64,000 nucleotides of DNA from Aphis gossypii (taxonomy: Eukaryota > Arthropoda > Insecta > Hemiptera > Aphididae). The notes beneath the pieces were generated by a model, which did not search any database, was not told the DNA's origin, and saw nothing but the letters and a program-made list of their open reading frames with translations. The DNA lies in the NCBI RefSeq assembly GCF_020184175.1, contig NC_065530.1:83152971-83216970 (forward strand), given 5' to 3'. Positions 42,288-56,496 of the stretch are shown here, in pieces (within the stretch, counting starts at the first letter, position 1; the number at the start of each line of letters is the position of its first letter). The translations under genes were made by a program, and so were the position numbers.

Positions 42288-42660
42288 GGAGCTGGCCCGG
42301 CCCCGTACTGGCGCGCGCGTTCCGCCCGTTGATAGGTTGATTACGTCACCGTTCGCCCCGATATATACGCACGTTGACGGTGTGTGTGTGTGTGTCACGT
42401 GAGTGTTGGCGAGTGTGCGCGTGCGTGCGTGTGTGTGTGTGTGTGTGATACCCGTGTACGTTTGGATTAACGACAAATTGCCCCGGGCGCCACTTTCCGC
42501 ATAAAACAACCCCTAAACACTAAATCCACTCCTTTCTTACACCCCCCCATCCCCGAACAAGCTCTTCCAATATTAATACGGTCACTGTATATATATATGT
42601 ATATTGCCGCCGCACGCATTTCCTTTCGCCACAGATTTTTTCCACTATACATCCGTTTAG
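41690..42660 (-). promoter_or_regulatory. CpG-rich promoter-like island upstream of the 41.4 kb exon
   Basis: GC- and CpG-rich sequence lies immediately upstream, on the minus strand, of the 41.4 kb exon. A minus-strand TATATATC box lies at about 42361-42368, followed downstream by a CRE-like TGACGTAA at about 42341-42348. A GT repeat fills 42261-42287, with others near 42380-42446, and ACG/GAC triplets fill about 42151-42197. Together these suggest a transcription start near 42330 and a leader of several hundred nucleotides; the exact site is not determinable. Confidence 0.4.
42261..42287. repeat. (GT)n microsatellite
   Basis: This is a perfect GT run of 27 nt inside the promoter-like island. 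A further interrupted GT tract covers about 42380-42446. Confidence 0.9.
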
Positions 42661-45600
42661 GTACATTATATACTCGTCGTCAACACCTCTACACTTATAA
42701 CGTATATATATATATATAAATAAAATATACGAGTATTATACGACTGGGACAATATAATATATAGGTACAATAAGCAACAACGGTTATAATAATGGAAATA
42801 TTTTCACAATGGCATACATATTATATTTAAAACGAATATACATTCCAGATCGCTGTATTATTTATCACTTCGATTATATCATACTCGCAATAGAAATAAT
42901 TTTTATAACTTAGGTATAAGTTACATAGGTATCTATATATAGTTTATAACTTACATAACAAGCGTTAATCCGTAGAACGATTTGTTGTATTTTACCAATT
43001 TCAACTTAAGTGAAAACTTTCCATGATTCTGTATACTATATAATATTATATGAAATCAGAAAAATGTAATTCTTTTTAGTCTGACGTCCAAATTAATTTA
43101 TTTCATATACCTGCAATCGACGCCAAAAAATATTGAAAACTAATAACTGTATAATTTAAGCTGTATAGACAGTGTTATGTGAAATTTAACTATAATAGGT
43201 AAATATTATAAACAATTTACTATAATATTTTCATTTCTTGTGTATAATAGTATTCAAGTTACATTCGTGTACATAGCGCACGTCAAACGTTATTACTTAT
43301 TAGTTGCTTAAATTTGCTATGAATTGTAACTGCAGAATGTCTGTACTGTAACCCATGGTTGTTTTGTTTTTTAGTTTTTACATTTTATAGCTCTAACCGT
43401 TTCAGAATTATAACCTCAACTAAGAGGGTCATCCTATATATACTTAGTTGTTACAAAAATATCAGCATCATCAGTTTTTCCACTATTCGATGCTTTTGGC
43501 TATGAGGGGAACAAACAATATTACGTACCATTTCCTTAAACAACACCATAAAACATGTATTGTTGTTTTTTAGAATTACATCCAACAAAAAGAAATACTA
43601 AAACTACAAATTGAACTACTTTATTATTACAGTGAAAACCTTTGAATTTATTTATAAAAAATAGTTTTTGAATTCTTATAAATCTCAGTTTTCTACAATT
43701 TGAATTTTGAACACCGTATACAAAATTTAATTTTAATTCATTATTTATTTTTTTGTAAGTACTTAATTTAATTTTATGATATATAATTTATAAAATAATA
43801 ACGAACCCTATTAAAACTGATCAAATTTCGTTAGGTTAGGTTAATTTATACTCTATTTAATGTTTAAGCAGACAAGTTTTGAACTGATATTTTATAAGCA
43901 ATAAAATACATATATAATATACAAACATTAAAAATTAAAATTATTTAATTAACTCGGAAGATTAAATAGATGGTTTATATTTTAACTCATTTAGTTCTAA
44001 TAATAATATAATAATATTATATAGTATACCTATAACCGCGAGTATCAATTGTCTGAAATACCTACCTATTTAACGATATTATTTGGACGTTTTAATAATT
44101 TAACAATATACATAGTAGGTATATAATAACTTTAAGCTTAATAATTTTGTACTGTACAATATCAAATATGTTTAATGTCAATATACAATTATTTGTTTGA
44201 ATTAGTTAACTTCAAAATTCTTATATTCTAAAATAGTATTGGTACAAATATTATATATAAGTATATAAATATTTATCACGTAATAATGAATTGATGAATT
44301 ATGCATAAAAACGATGCATGAGATTTTTAAAACTTATAACTTTTTTTCTTAAAATAATATGTTTGATATTTTAATCAAGAAATCATTTATTTAAAAAAAA
44401 AATAACATTGTTAAAATAATATCATAATTAATGTTTAAATACATTCTGTTGTAGTGCATTATTGTATAACTATTATAATATTACTACTGGGTTAATTTTA
44501 CAATTATCGTTTTTATCAAGTGGACTCTTTTTTAGTACCTATTAAAAATAAATCTCCTGTTTTTAAATAATTCTATTAACTTCTTTGTAAAAATAGAGGT
44601 AATAATTTTGGAATGTAAATGATGCAAAAATTATATTTACCATTAAACTTTTGAAATAGTATTAATTAATATAGTAAATTAATGATTTAAATATAGTGTA
44701 TTACAAATATTAATGATTTTCATTTTACAGAATTAATGAAAAAACCCAATGTGATGTTTTATATTTAAATATTAACTTATTATTATACTTTCATGTAATA
44801 TTAAAATTTTATTATAAATTCATTTTTGTGAATTTATTTTATAACATTGTATTTACAAGCATATTATTGCCTTCTATATTATTTTACAGTTTAAAATTTT
44901 ATTAATATGGTAACTTACAAATATAATATATTAAAAATAAACATGACCAGAATGAAAATAAATAATCAAGATTATCGATTTTTATTGTAAGGTATTGTTA
45001 CCAAGGACATATTATTTCGTCTAGACAATAAGAACGATAATTTTTAAAAGGAATACGTGACTAGAAGGGTGGTTGACATTTTTTAAATATTTTTGTCGAT
45101 CAGAAATCTAACCTTCAGGGTAGGTACTATTACGATGTTATATAAGTTAAACAACTGTCCAATGATCCATTTGTTACTTACGTAATTAACTCCATAAAAA
45201 CCATTAAAATAATAAAAAAATATGGAAAATGTATTATATACAAATATCATATATTATGTATACAGAGCTGTATATCTATTATATTTTTTTTAAATGGGAA
45301 ATACATTTTTAACTCGGTGTACTTAGCTACTAAGTCTTAGAATATTATTCAGTCACAATATTCTTATGGAAGCACAGTATTATTGTACTTTTTGTGTGCT
45401 CAGTGACAGACGTAACATAAGAAATGCTACGGTTTTTACACCTCTACAATTATATATTGTTTTTATAGCCTATTACCAGGCCAACAATTTTAAATCGATA
45501 ATTTTTTTTTTTTGAGTTATTAATAATTAATTATAATATTTTAATTTTAAATAGTTAGTATTAATGAAGTTTTTATTTTTTCCATCACTCCTCAATATTT

Positions 45601-47080
45601 AAAATATGTAAGATTTAAGTGTTAACCGAATTTTCGAAAAGTAAAGAATTATTTAAAATGTAGGTATTTAGGTATAAGGTTTGAAAAATGTCAAATAATT
45701 TGATTTTTTATATCCGATAGCTCAAAAATACATTTATTGTGATATCAATCTGCAGACTCTCTTGGTCTTGTGGGGTAAAATAAAAAAAAATACCTTACCC
45801 TAAATATAAACGCTATACATATATGACGTATATATATATATTACTTATATATACATTATACCAACATAGCTATAAAATATAAGTTACACATCATTGGCTA
45901 TGACACATCCAAACCAGACCAAACCTAATTTCACTAAATAAGTATATAAATGATAAGTTATATGAGTATATAAAGTGAATAAAATGTCATGAAAAATTCT
46001 TGAGAACTTATAGGTACGTGTAGATACACCTATCTAATTAAATAATTTAATTCAAAATAAATAAATACATTTCCTATAATAAATCGATATTATTAAATGC
46101 AAATACCATTCGTGACAATATAGTACTTATAGTATAAATTAAAGTGAAATTTCACAAAACAAACTTGCTTAAATGAAACAATAACGAGTAAAAATAATAA
46201 ATATCAAATACTATATCTATATAGTGCTAGCCAACATACGTCACTGGCATGTCAACAGTATTTAATATATCGTATTCTATACCACCTTCCATTACGTATA
46301 TTATTATCATACTTATTTACTCTATAAAGATTAGTGATGTATGTATAGTATACGTATCGGAATCACAGAAATATAGGTTTCTTGTTTCGTTATAGTTGAA
46401 TAACTATTTATTTATTTAATTATCGTTTAAATAAATCATTTATCGTGATTATTGTTTAATATGCTCGAAACTTTGAACAAACAAATTCGCTTATTATATT
46501 TATTTAGTGTGCACTATATTATTATTTATTGCTATATTATATACATAATATGATATAAAGTATTAATAATAGAGCAATTGATGTTTTTTTTTCGTACATC
46601 CTATATTATAATAATATATTATATGTTAACATGTTTATAATACGTACGCGATTACTCGTAATAAGATTTACAACTGTGAATTGTAATCGTGCGTGCGCGT
46701 GTAATACTTAGAATATTTTAACATATTATACAGTTGTAGTACCTACTACTTACCATGTATATATACGATAATATATTGTATTTCTTCGCTATTATTCGGA
46801 CAATCTACGTCGTCGGTGTATCTTTCTGCGACTAGGTATTACGCACGCATTATATATTAATATTATATCCTTGAGTGTGCATTACCTGCTTCAAAAGCGT
46901 TTTGGAAAACGCACGAGACCTTAACGCACTGAATAACTCGTGTATATACACGGCAGCGGCTTCGTCAACAGTTTAAAACTGAAACCACATGCAAATATTC
47001 AACAGTTTTCCGGTGCATGTATTATATAATAATACTAACTATATAATATTATATATGGTGTTGCCATTGTAATATTTCCG
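42661..47080. other. AT-rich intergenic DNA
   Basis: No exon, RNA gene or element with definable ends was seen in this AT-rich stretch. All open frames are short and low-complexity. Confidence 0.55.
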
Positions 47081-47084
47081 TGCA

Positions 47085-47745
47085 AATATTTTGAGCTCGG
47101 TGGTATAATATCAACTTGCCAGACCGCCGACGCGTCTCAAGGTGCAGTAGGAGGGCTAAAATCCTTTTAAAACTTTCTAGCCCTTTCCCACTTCGACCGC
47201 CGGTCCTCGTCCTTTTTCTTCGTATTCTTCGGCACATCTCGTCTCTCTCTCTCCGGCGTACCCCTCGACAACCATCATCACGCCACTACATCTCCTCACG
47301 ACCTTTCACTTTTACTTTCTTTCTCTCACTCCTTCCTTCTATGCGTACTATGATATTTACCATTACCATTATTAGTTATTACTATTGTCATAATTAACCC
47401 TGTACCTCGCGCTTAACAGTAGTTATAGCAGTATAATATATATTTATATATATTACAGTGAACTGTGTATATATATATATACATACATATTCGCCCCAGG
47501 TGTCTGGGTATACAGTGTAGTAATATTAGTAATGATACCCTTCACAGAGAGGGACCATATCTTGTGCATACACATATACACTTATACCTTAACACAAACC
47601 CGTGTGCGTGCACGCCCGCGAAGTTCAATTTTACGGTGAACTTTCGCCGGGCCCCGTTGTGTTGTCGACTAATTAACATTTTATTTCTCCCGCCCGCACG
47701 TCCTTAGGCTATCAACGTTGCTGTTGTACTTTCCAACATTATAAT
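47085..47745. promoter_or_regulatory. GC-richer unique block, candidate enhancer
   Basis: Two unique blocks occur. The first (about 47100-47340) is pyrimidine-rich on the plus strand with a CT run. The second (47590-47740) contains AAGTTCA at 47621-47627 and its exact inverse TGAACTT at 47637-47643, nine bases apart, then CTAATTAAC at 47669-47677. Those half-sites resemble nuclear-receptor half-sites, and the latter is a homeodomain-type core. Plus-strand open frames across it (47116-47397 and 47465-47707) show no protein family. Confidence 0.35.
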
Positions 47746-48039
47746 ATAGTGTACGCGATGAAAATACACCACACCACCGCCTGCAGTTATACTACCGCGC
47801 GCTTTATAATACAATATATATACCGAAGTACCCATACGCGTGTTATAGATATAAAGGTATATATATATATATATGACGAATACTTCCGTATGCGTATTCT
47901 ACATGCATACTTATATATATATGTGAATATAAATATATAGGTACATGCTGGCGCGCTCGTAATATTATATTATACGAGTAAAGTATATTACGCGTATATA
48001 CGGTATCTAACTCTTAATAATAATAATAATAATACTTTA

Positions 48040-48370
48040 TTCTCCGTCTTGTCGCGGTGTCCTCTTCTCCATCCGACCGAGTCACAACCTCATCCGCGTT
48101 TCTATCGTGGACCGACGAAAACATTCTCTACACATCTCCCTTATACTCTTTACTTCACTACCGAAGTTGTAAATATTCACCTCAAGCAACGCCGCCGTCG
48201 TGACTGCCGGCTGTTAACGACTACTAATATTAATATTTCTACCTATATACCTCCAACTTACTATATTAAATGCGACGACGTCGCGACGTATGTCGTAAAC
48301 ATCAGATGCGAACCGCGGAGTCGGTCTTGGGGGCGAAGACGAATATTGTGTAGTGGGTACGCGTGTACGT
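48040..48370. other. GC-richer unique stretch of unknown role
   Basis: This block is open for 113 codons on the plus strand (48049-48390). The translation has no recognisable motif and no clear splice signals flank it. It may be regulatory DNA or unremarkable unique sequence. Confidence 0.25.
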
Positions 48371-51300
48371 TGTACCTACATACTACATAAGACGTTACGC
48401 CGAACTTGTTTTCAACAGTGCGTGTGATGTATAATACTCGTATACGAATATTATGGGTATATATAATATTTAATATTATGTTCTTCGATCCCAGTAGCCC
48501 CCAGAGAAAATCGTACAGAATTGTGTATAATGTGATATGAGATTTCTTATACTTCAAAAACGTTTTACCGAAAAGAACATCGTGTAGGTATATATACCGT
48601 ATATATGTACCGTGTTCAAATTTCCAAGAGATTCTATATAGTAACTATTGTAATATTATAATATATTTTATGTATATTATATAGGCAATAGGCATATCAG
48701 CTGTATAGGTACTTTCAATCATGTGCATATCGTTTGAAATCTGTAGGAACTTAAATATCACATACAATATTATGTATACGAATAAATATTTTACTTTCTA
48801 AAATGCTATAGGTTAAAAAACATAAACAGTATAAGTAATACGCTATATCATGCTTATTTGTATTGCTTGATTAATTTATTAATATATAGACAATTTTCAA
48901 TATACATTATAATCTACTTACAATGAATATTAGATAAATTTTTATATGTATTTTTAATGTTTAGTTATTTATTATTAATGTGAAAAAAATGTTTAATTTA
49001 GTTTTTATTTTACTATAAAGAAATACCTATGTTAAAATAAATGTATACACGGTATATGTATATGTATATGTTTTTATTAATATTTCAAGTATTATAGGTA
49101 GGTATATAAATACATAAAATATATTACCTATGAAGCTAACGCTATATGCATTTATCATTATTTTTTATTTTTAAATAAAATTCATTTTTTAACTATACCA
49201 TTTTTTTTAAAATTCTCTAGTGAACAACGTTACCTAAAACTTAAAAGTGTTTTACTGACAATTTTATTTTAAACCAAATGAAATATCGTTTTTTAGACGT
49301 AAGACACTACCGAAATGGGTTAGGGGACTCTATAGAACTATTGAAGTATTGCTCATGTCCTTTTCCTGTCAGAACTATGTTGTTCGCCTTTTTTTTTTTG
49401 TTATTTCTTTTTAAAACGGCACCCCATTTTCACGGACTATAGAACGTTATACATACGTATTATATAGGTACTCTCGGTAATCCGCACAAATTTCCGCCGA
49501 TTGTCCATAAAACATAAAAAATGCGTTACACAGGTTAAACAACAAAACGAACAGGTTTTTCAAATTGAAACAAAACAAAACTGAAAAAAAAAAATTAACA
49601 AACTACCGTATATCCATTATCCAAAAACACATAGATGATCGTAGGCACTCTGTTTAACAAGCCGGTCCATAAAAGCTTCTGTACGAAACGGTTTTTAATC
49701 GAATTGCTGTGTACCGTCATTTCCTGAGTGGAATGGGAAAAGCGGTCGAATTTCCTGAAAACGAGATTGTGTGTGTGTAACACCTGTTTTATATGTGTTC
49801 GTGTGTGTAGTGTTTTCCGCAATGCGTTTGTTTCACACAGACATACACACAATATATATATATATTGTATTATACGTTGGGGCGTTTAAATAGTGCGACT
49901 GACCGTTTTAATATTATTATATGGCTCTCCTATTGTTTGTTTAGCCTTAGGAGTTAGGACAATTATTATTAATATATTTTCGAATATTATACTGCGGTCA
50001 CTAAACGTTTTATTAGATATACAGGAACTGACCAAACGAATATAATGCGTAGGTAAAGTACCTAATAGGTACACAAGCGGATACTATACATACACACACA
50101 CCTATATATTAATAAACACATACGTACACACACACACATATTTAACAGAATAAAAATAGGACTTCTTGCAACATCAAAACCATTAATTGTATAACAACGC
50201 GTGTTCTTACTTCTTATACCATTTACATTATTATGCTACTATTATTATGCATAATATCTATGTATCCATACAGCTATGTGACTATGTCTTGTTTCCCAGT
50301 TGGGCACTTGAATTTTCAATGATATACATTTATAATTATTATATTGTTAGATATAACCATATAGGTACAAACATCAAAATATGCAGTACATTAACAATTG
50401 TGCTGTAACATTATACCATTATGCTTCTATCATAATTCAATATTCATAACGATACATAAACAAGATATTAGTAAAGATTAAAGAAATTGTGAATATTGTA
50501 TAATATTTACCTATTCATATTAATTGTTACAGTACCTATATAATAATATTATACCTACATTCAAGATACGAATACGATACGTTCAATTTATCAAAGTATA
50601 TAGTAAATCGTAATAAAATATGCTTTGAGGAAATATAAGATTATTAACAACTATGGTAAATAGTTATTAAAAAAAGATATGTATGTATACAATTTTTTAC
50701 TGAGTATCAACTAATAATTAGTAAATGCTTTTAATTAGACTATAATAATTATCAGCTGCATTTATTATAATGTATAATACATGGTATAATTTCAATCTTA
50801 TTTCCCGAAGCATTTAAGAATACTTCTAAACATTTGAAATATTTTATAAACAACATCCCACGCATAAATCGTACTACATTCTAAAAATAACTTAATTAAT
50901 CTTCTTATATGTCACTATTTATGCCCATTCTCAATATTATACAGGACTCTATAGAGATATATTTCATAAATCATTTAAAGAGGTATATTGCCCAGTTACC
51001 TCGCCCGAGCCATATTTTACATGACGTGCATTTTATTATGGCATAAGCTAATAAATTTAATTATTGAACAACCAATAAATACGTCGTAAATATATTATAG
51101 ATAATACTCGATTCTACAATATTCAATAATATTATTATTTAATGGTATTGTTGTTTTGTATAAAACGTGAATGTTAAAAATAAATCTAATATTGCACTTT
51201 TTAGATTGTGAGAAAAGTTTAATTTGGTTATAGAACAACTTTTTTTATATGTGTAAGTTATCACTCATCACTTTTTGAAACAAAATCTTCAACTTAGAAA

Positions 51301-53600
51301 TTTTTATTTGCTATACTTCTTAAGTTGATAACATTTTTGTTTCATAGTTAAAAATCTTTTAAATTTAAATCAAGGTTTCTGATATAAGCCGAATGTTAAT
51401 CGTATATAGTAGTTAAACAATTTATAGAAAAATTTGTTTTGAAATAGTTTGAATTTTTTAGAGAAATTTGTTAAAATATGAAAAATTGGAAATTATTTTT
51501 AAATTACTAAAATATAATAAGGTATCGAATATAGTCTACAGCTAATCAATACGCTCGACAATACTTGAAATTAAGATTTATCCAAACCCCTTGATTGTTA
51601 TATTTAAAATTTTAAAATACTTTTCATACATTTCAAATTTCAATAATTATAATTGTCATTTTTATATTATTTTGGCAGTTACAATATATTGATATCGCAT
51701 ATCTAAAATTTTTGTTTATACGATTTTAAGTTCAAATGTTGATAAAATATGATATATTATATTAATTGAACAAAAAATAATACATACATTTTCTTTGGAT
51801 GATTTTTGCTATATTTTTATAATCCAATTTTAAAAACTTTATAACCGTGGAAAATTAAAACTTTAAGGCTTTACTTATCTATTATTATTTCTTATATATA
51901 TATATATATATAGGTACAATGTAATTTTTTTAAATATTTAGTCCATACAATTTACATAGTGAACTTATTCACTCCATTCTGCGTACGTCAGTTTTCATTT
52001 ATAAGTTACATATTACGTTATTTTTTACAAAAATAAGTTCAACCCACCGAAATGGAAAAACCAATCATAATATTAAATTTAAATATAATACTCCATAAAT
52101 TACCTATAATATGTATAATATTGTATATATATATATCATTAGAAAATAAATTGTCTTTGTTTACAATCCTTTTTTTTGTTCAGCCATTTCACAATTGTCA
52201 ATTACAGCTATTTATTATCAAAATCAAATTTAACTTAATATGAACTAAAGTTACTTACGCGCCGAATAGACAAGCTATCGGCTTACCGAGTTTTAGAATT
52301 TCTAACGTTTGATTACAGTTATTGTACGATTTAACTATTCGATTCAATAATATTTTATATTAATGTTTATACTAATTTATTATCATCATAAAAAAAAGTC
52401 AATTACGACCAAGCACTCATAAAGTCATAAATATCGGCCACATTTTAAATGTCCCAATGTGATTTTCTTGGTAGCTCGCTGGCCCAACCGAGGCTTGAGT
52501 ATAGTATAATATACAGCGTATATTCAATGATGAGTCATTATAAGATATACTTAAAACAGTTAAAATGTACCAAATTCAGTTTTTTAGAATCGTGTTCATT
52601 ATGTATAATATAAATGGACACTTTTGTAGGTACCTATATAATGCTTCGATTCCTTTACATGTACTAATATAATACCTACCTACTGTTAGTAACACAATGA
52701 AAAGAATTATTATATCGTCTACGTTTGGTTTTATAATACTTAGGTACTTTTACCTACACATAATAATGCTGCGATATTTTTTAAATTATAGTTATTATTT
52801 TATTATTATGGTAATTCACAGTTAATTCGCCGACATATCCGTAACTCTATATTTTACATCCATTATGTCTATTATAGTATTCCAGTTATTACATACTAGA
52901 TACCTATTACATAAGTAGTTATCATATATAGTTACTTAGTGTTTAGAACAGAAGCTATAAAGGGTTGGGTCTTTGGATATTTAATTATCGCTTGCTCTTT
53001 TAGAATATAATACACCAGTCACCAGGTTAATACTAATGATATAAATAAAAATGAAATAAGGAAAATAATATATTGTACCTTTTATAATTATAATATAATA
53101 TGATATTTATAATTATAACATTCGATTGTTGTAAAATATCTATGAATAATTAATTTTGATGAATGTAAACTTGGTTATAGATATAAATACCTATATAATT
53201 TTGTAATACGTCTTGTTTTAATTAATATTTAAATACAACAATTTAGAATTTTTTAAGCTTAATGTTAGGTTTTTTTTTCTTAATGCATTTTTTCAGAAAA
53301 CGAATATTTTATCTTATATAAAGATGACAAATTATTAATATAACATTATTAATTATTTTATAACATAATGATTACATTTTAGTACTTAGACGGTTACTGT
53401 TAGTACCTATATACCTACACAGTATACTTATACACATGTTCAATTTGTTATGCACACTTACAGCCTGCAGGATATTCATAGTACAGTGCATGCACATACA
53501 AATAATGCCAGAAACGTAAATTTTTGGATTAAAAAAAAAAAATGTGTTGGTTTAATTAGGTATTAATAATAATAAAGTCAATAGACAATAATTAACCATA

Positions 53601-54350
53601 TACAGGATGATTCACCAAGGTCCAAGAGTATATACTCTTTTCTTATTTTTCAATAACGCTGCAAACACGCAGTTATTAAAAATTTGACACTTGGAATTTT
53701 CATTTATACATAACTAAGTAAATATTTTTAATTTTTTTAAATGTTTTATTCTAATTAAGATATGTCTTATTAAAATACAAACCCCTATTTTCAAATAAAA
53801 ACTTCCCTTTTTTACTGTAAATTATTTAGTGGATAATTTTTCTAAAAACGTTGACGTATACCTAATAACTTCGAAATTTGAATGAATAATTTTTGAGTTA
53901 TTTCGGTAACTGTATTTATTCAGATCTAATAATATATACATGTTAATATAGATTAAGTACATATTAGGCATTACCGATTAAGTGACTAGAAAATTTTAGT
54001 AGATAATTAATAATTAAACATCAACATTTAATTTGTTTTTAAATAGTCCAAATAATATGATAAGCACTAAATCTAATGTTATATCTATTTATATTTTTGT
54101 AAAACCGAATAAACCGATTTTAAGAATCATAATTCTTAATATAAACGTAAACGTATTTGTTCAAATTTTTAATTAGTTACACATTGGGGAATTCTCACGA
54201 GTAAAACGGAAATTTGTATAAAACACTTCATTAATAGTATATAAAATTTCAAGAATTTGAAAATATTTTTGGTGTTTGAAAATAACCAAAAACTTGAATT
54301 TTTAATTAAATACCTAATGGAGGTTATCATGGTTGTTGAATCACTCTGTA
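53601..54350. mobile_element. MITE-like DNA element, longer copy
   Basis: The left end TACAGGATGATTCACC and the reverse complement of the right end, TACAGAGTGATTCAAC, agree at 13 of 16 positions, giving imperfect terminal inverted repeats on a 750 bp element. TA lies next to both ends. Inside the left end, TTCAATAACG followed by CAGTTATT and GGAATTTT is shared with the 268 bp copy at 4411-4678, so the two belong to one family with different internal lengths. The longest internal frame (minus strand, 54169-54480) crosses the right boundary and shows no transposase features. Confidence 0.6.
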
Positions 54351-55027
54351 TGTTCTGTAGTAGTACAGTACTATACAGTATACAAATATACAATATTATA
54401 TTATGTGTGATGTGACAATACAATAATATAAAAACCATAAATGTTACTAACACCTTTAAGTTGCACGTATCTAGATTCAAGAAGTTATTATAGAACCTTC
54501 ATGCAGGTATATCAGGTGTAACTACTGTTGTCTATAGTTCATGTTATAAACATATTATATAATAAATAATAATAGACAATTAAGTTTAAAAAATACTTAC
54601 CTATAAGTAATGTTGTGTACTACATGGATGTTCAAAGAGGATTAGTTCTATATAGGTGTAGTCTGTAGATAAATACTATTGCAGGTATTAATATATTATG
54701 GGTATAAGGTTTATAATGTGTCTTAGCCATGTTGAGTTACTTGTAGATGCTGTTCGTCAAATCAATTAAAAATGGTACGCGTCACACTGCGTCTTTCATC
54801 TGAACTCAAAACACTGAACTCACAGCATCTAAATTTAAAATCTGGTTTAATGTATATTGTATACAATAATAATAATCACATAATATAAAATAGTAAAATA
54901 TAATATATAATATTTATTCGTTTTTAAAACAATTACTTATAAGGATTTCAAATTTATTATAAAAAATACATTATTAGATATCTACTATATCTATATTATG
55001 CAGATCAATATAAATTATTAGTAGTTA

Positions 55028-55160
55028 TAGGCGGGTTTCCACTATACGTGTATGTGTATGTGCATAAAAATACTTTTCTGTGATTGGTTGGTATACATGG
55101 TAAGCTTTTGGTATACCAGATAGTTTATACGTTCTTACCACACGTATACCATAAAGTTGA
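55028..55160. repeat. Possible degraded transposon fragment
   Basis: It starts with GGCGGGTTTCCACTATACG, a type of end seen in insect DNA elements, followed by alternating GTGTATGTG and GGTATACC motifs. The inverse end was not located, so this is only a suspicion. Confidence 0.25.
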
Positions 55161-56129
55161 ATCTAGTTCGACTATTTCCATTCGAAATGTCTAATTTAAG
55201 CGATAGCAGCAATCATAAATTTAAAAATCTTAATGTGTTATGTTATTACATTAAATAACTGTTTAAAATTATATTGTTTTAATAGTGAATTAAAGTGTAT
55301 GTAAACTATGGAGTCGAGCCAAATTATAGTAAGTTAATTTACCACTAAAATTAAGCGCTTACCATGTTCTGACAATAATTAGTGATTTTGAATAATATAT
55401 GGGTAGGTATATCCGCTAGATATTAAATTAAATAAAATTTAACTTAATCTAAAGAGTGTTATAATTGTTGATTTGCAGAAAATCATTTTGTTTTCATATT
55501 TATTGTCAGTTTATGGAATGACTTTTTATTGAAAGGTTTGAATCGACAGCCATCAATTTCAAATTTTAATTTTGTTATTTTTTATATTTTCTAATAAATT
55601 ATTTTTAGACGCAGGCATTTTATTAGATACTTATCTAATTTGTGTATCTATCAATCTATCCGACTTGGCACCTTGACTGTAGGTATACTTAAAAATTATT
55701 TTGGAAGTTAACAAAGTAGTACATTAGTAACTAATATTAATAATATTATTTGAAAAGATCAAATTATTAATTTAACCTTAATCTAATCTTCCTTAGTTTC
55801 TTAAGTTACTAAGTGAGAGTTGAATTTTGAATTTTGAATAATTAATAGTTTTTTTTATATACATATGGTTGGTGGTAACTAGTAGGTACCTATCTACATA
55901 GTAGTCTATTATGTTATGTTGTCATATTGAATCTATCAAAAAAAATTTCCTTTATAGGTAGTATTATAAAAATATATTGTACAAATAAGTTAATTATTTA
56001 AATTATTTTTTATAAATGTATATAGAACAAAAAGAAAATAACATTCAATTTAGATATTTACTATTTAGTATACTATTATATATTTATATAATATTTTGTT
56101 ATAAAAATACAATTTACAATAATAATATT

Positions 56130-56496
56130 TATAATATTACGTACGTGGTATACAATAACATAATATGAGAATATTGAGAACCCCTGACATCGACGCACGT
56201 TACGGACGTTACGGTGTTCATATTGTAACTAGGTACTAACTGCCATAATCACAGTGAATTGATAACGGGTTCTTGAATATTTTTTTTTTGTTATCAGTAT
56301 TCAGTATATTTTATTTTAATTATTTGGAATTAAATAATTATTAATTTTAATAGTAACTTATGATAATTGAAAATTTGTATTCAGCGTTTTCAAAAATAGT
56401 GTTTTTGACTGTTCACTTTGTAATATTTGTATAATTTTTCAGTTATTTAAATGCAATTTTAGATTGTTATATTCTCAGTAAATTTGTATTTGAATT
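56130..56496 (+). promoter_or_regulatory. sowah: sowah 5' region and probable 5' UTR
   Basis: A small CpG-containing patch (about 56185-56220) interrupts the AT-rich background upstream of the sowah start codon, and TCAGT initiator-like sequences occur at about 56296-56310. An in-frame TGA at 56491-56493, two codons before the ATG, closes the frame. The real transcription start is not determinable; a further upstream noncoding exon is possible. Confidence 0.45.

Larger units (their letters stand above)
48371..56120. other. AT-rich intergenic DNA upstream of sowah
   Basis: No gene was recognised. The interval contains an AT microsatellite (51894-51911), a MITE-like element (53601-54350) and a possible repeat fragment at about 55028-55160. 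Confidence 0.55.

Noticed and set aside
42011..42509. Open frames of 60-120 codons across the 42 kb island
   Set aside because: They are translations of GT and ACG repeats (poly-Thr, Cys-Val, Thr-His), present in several frames at once.
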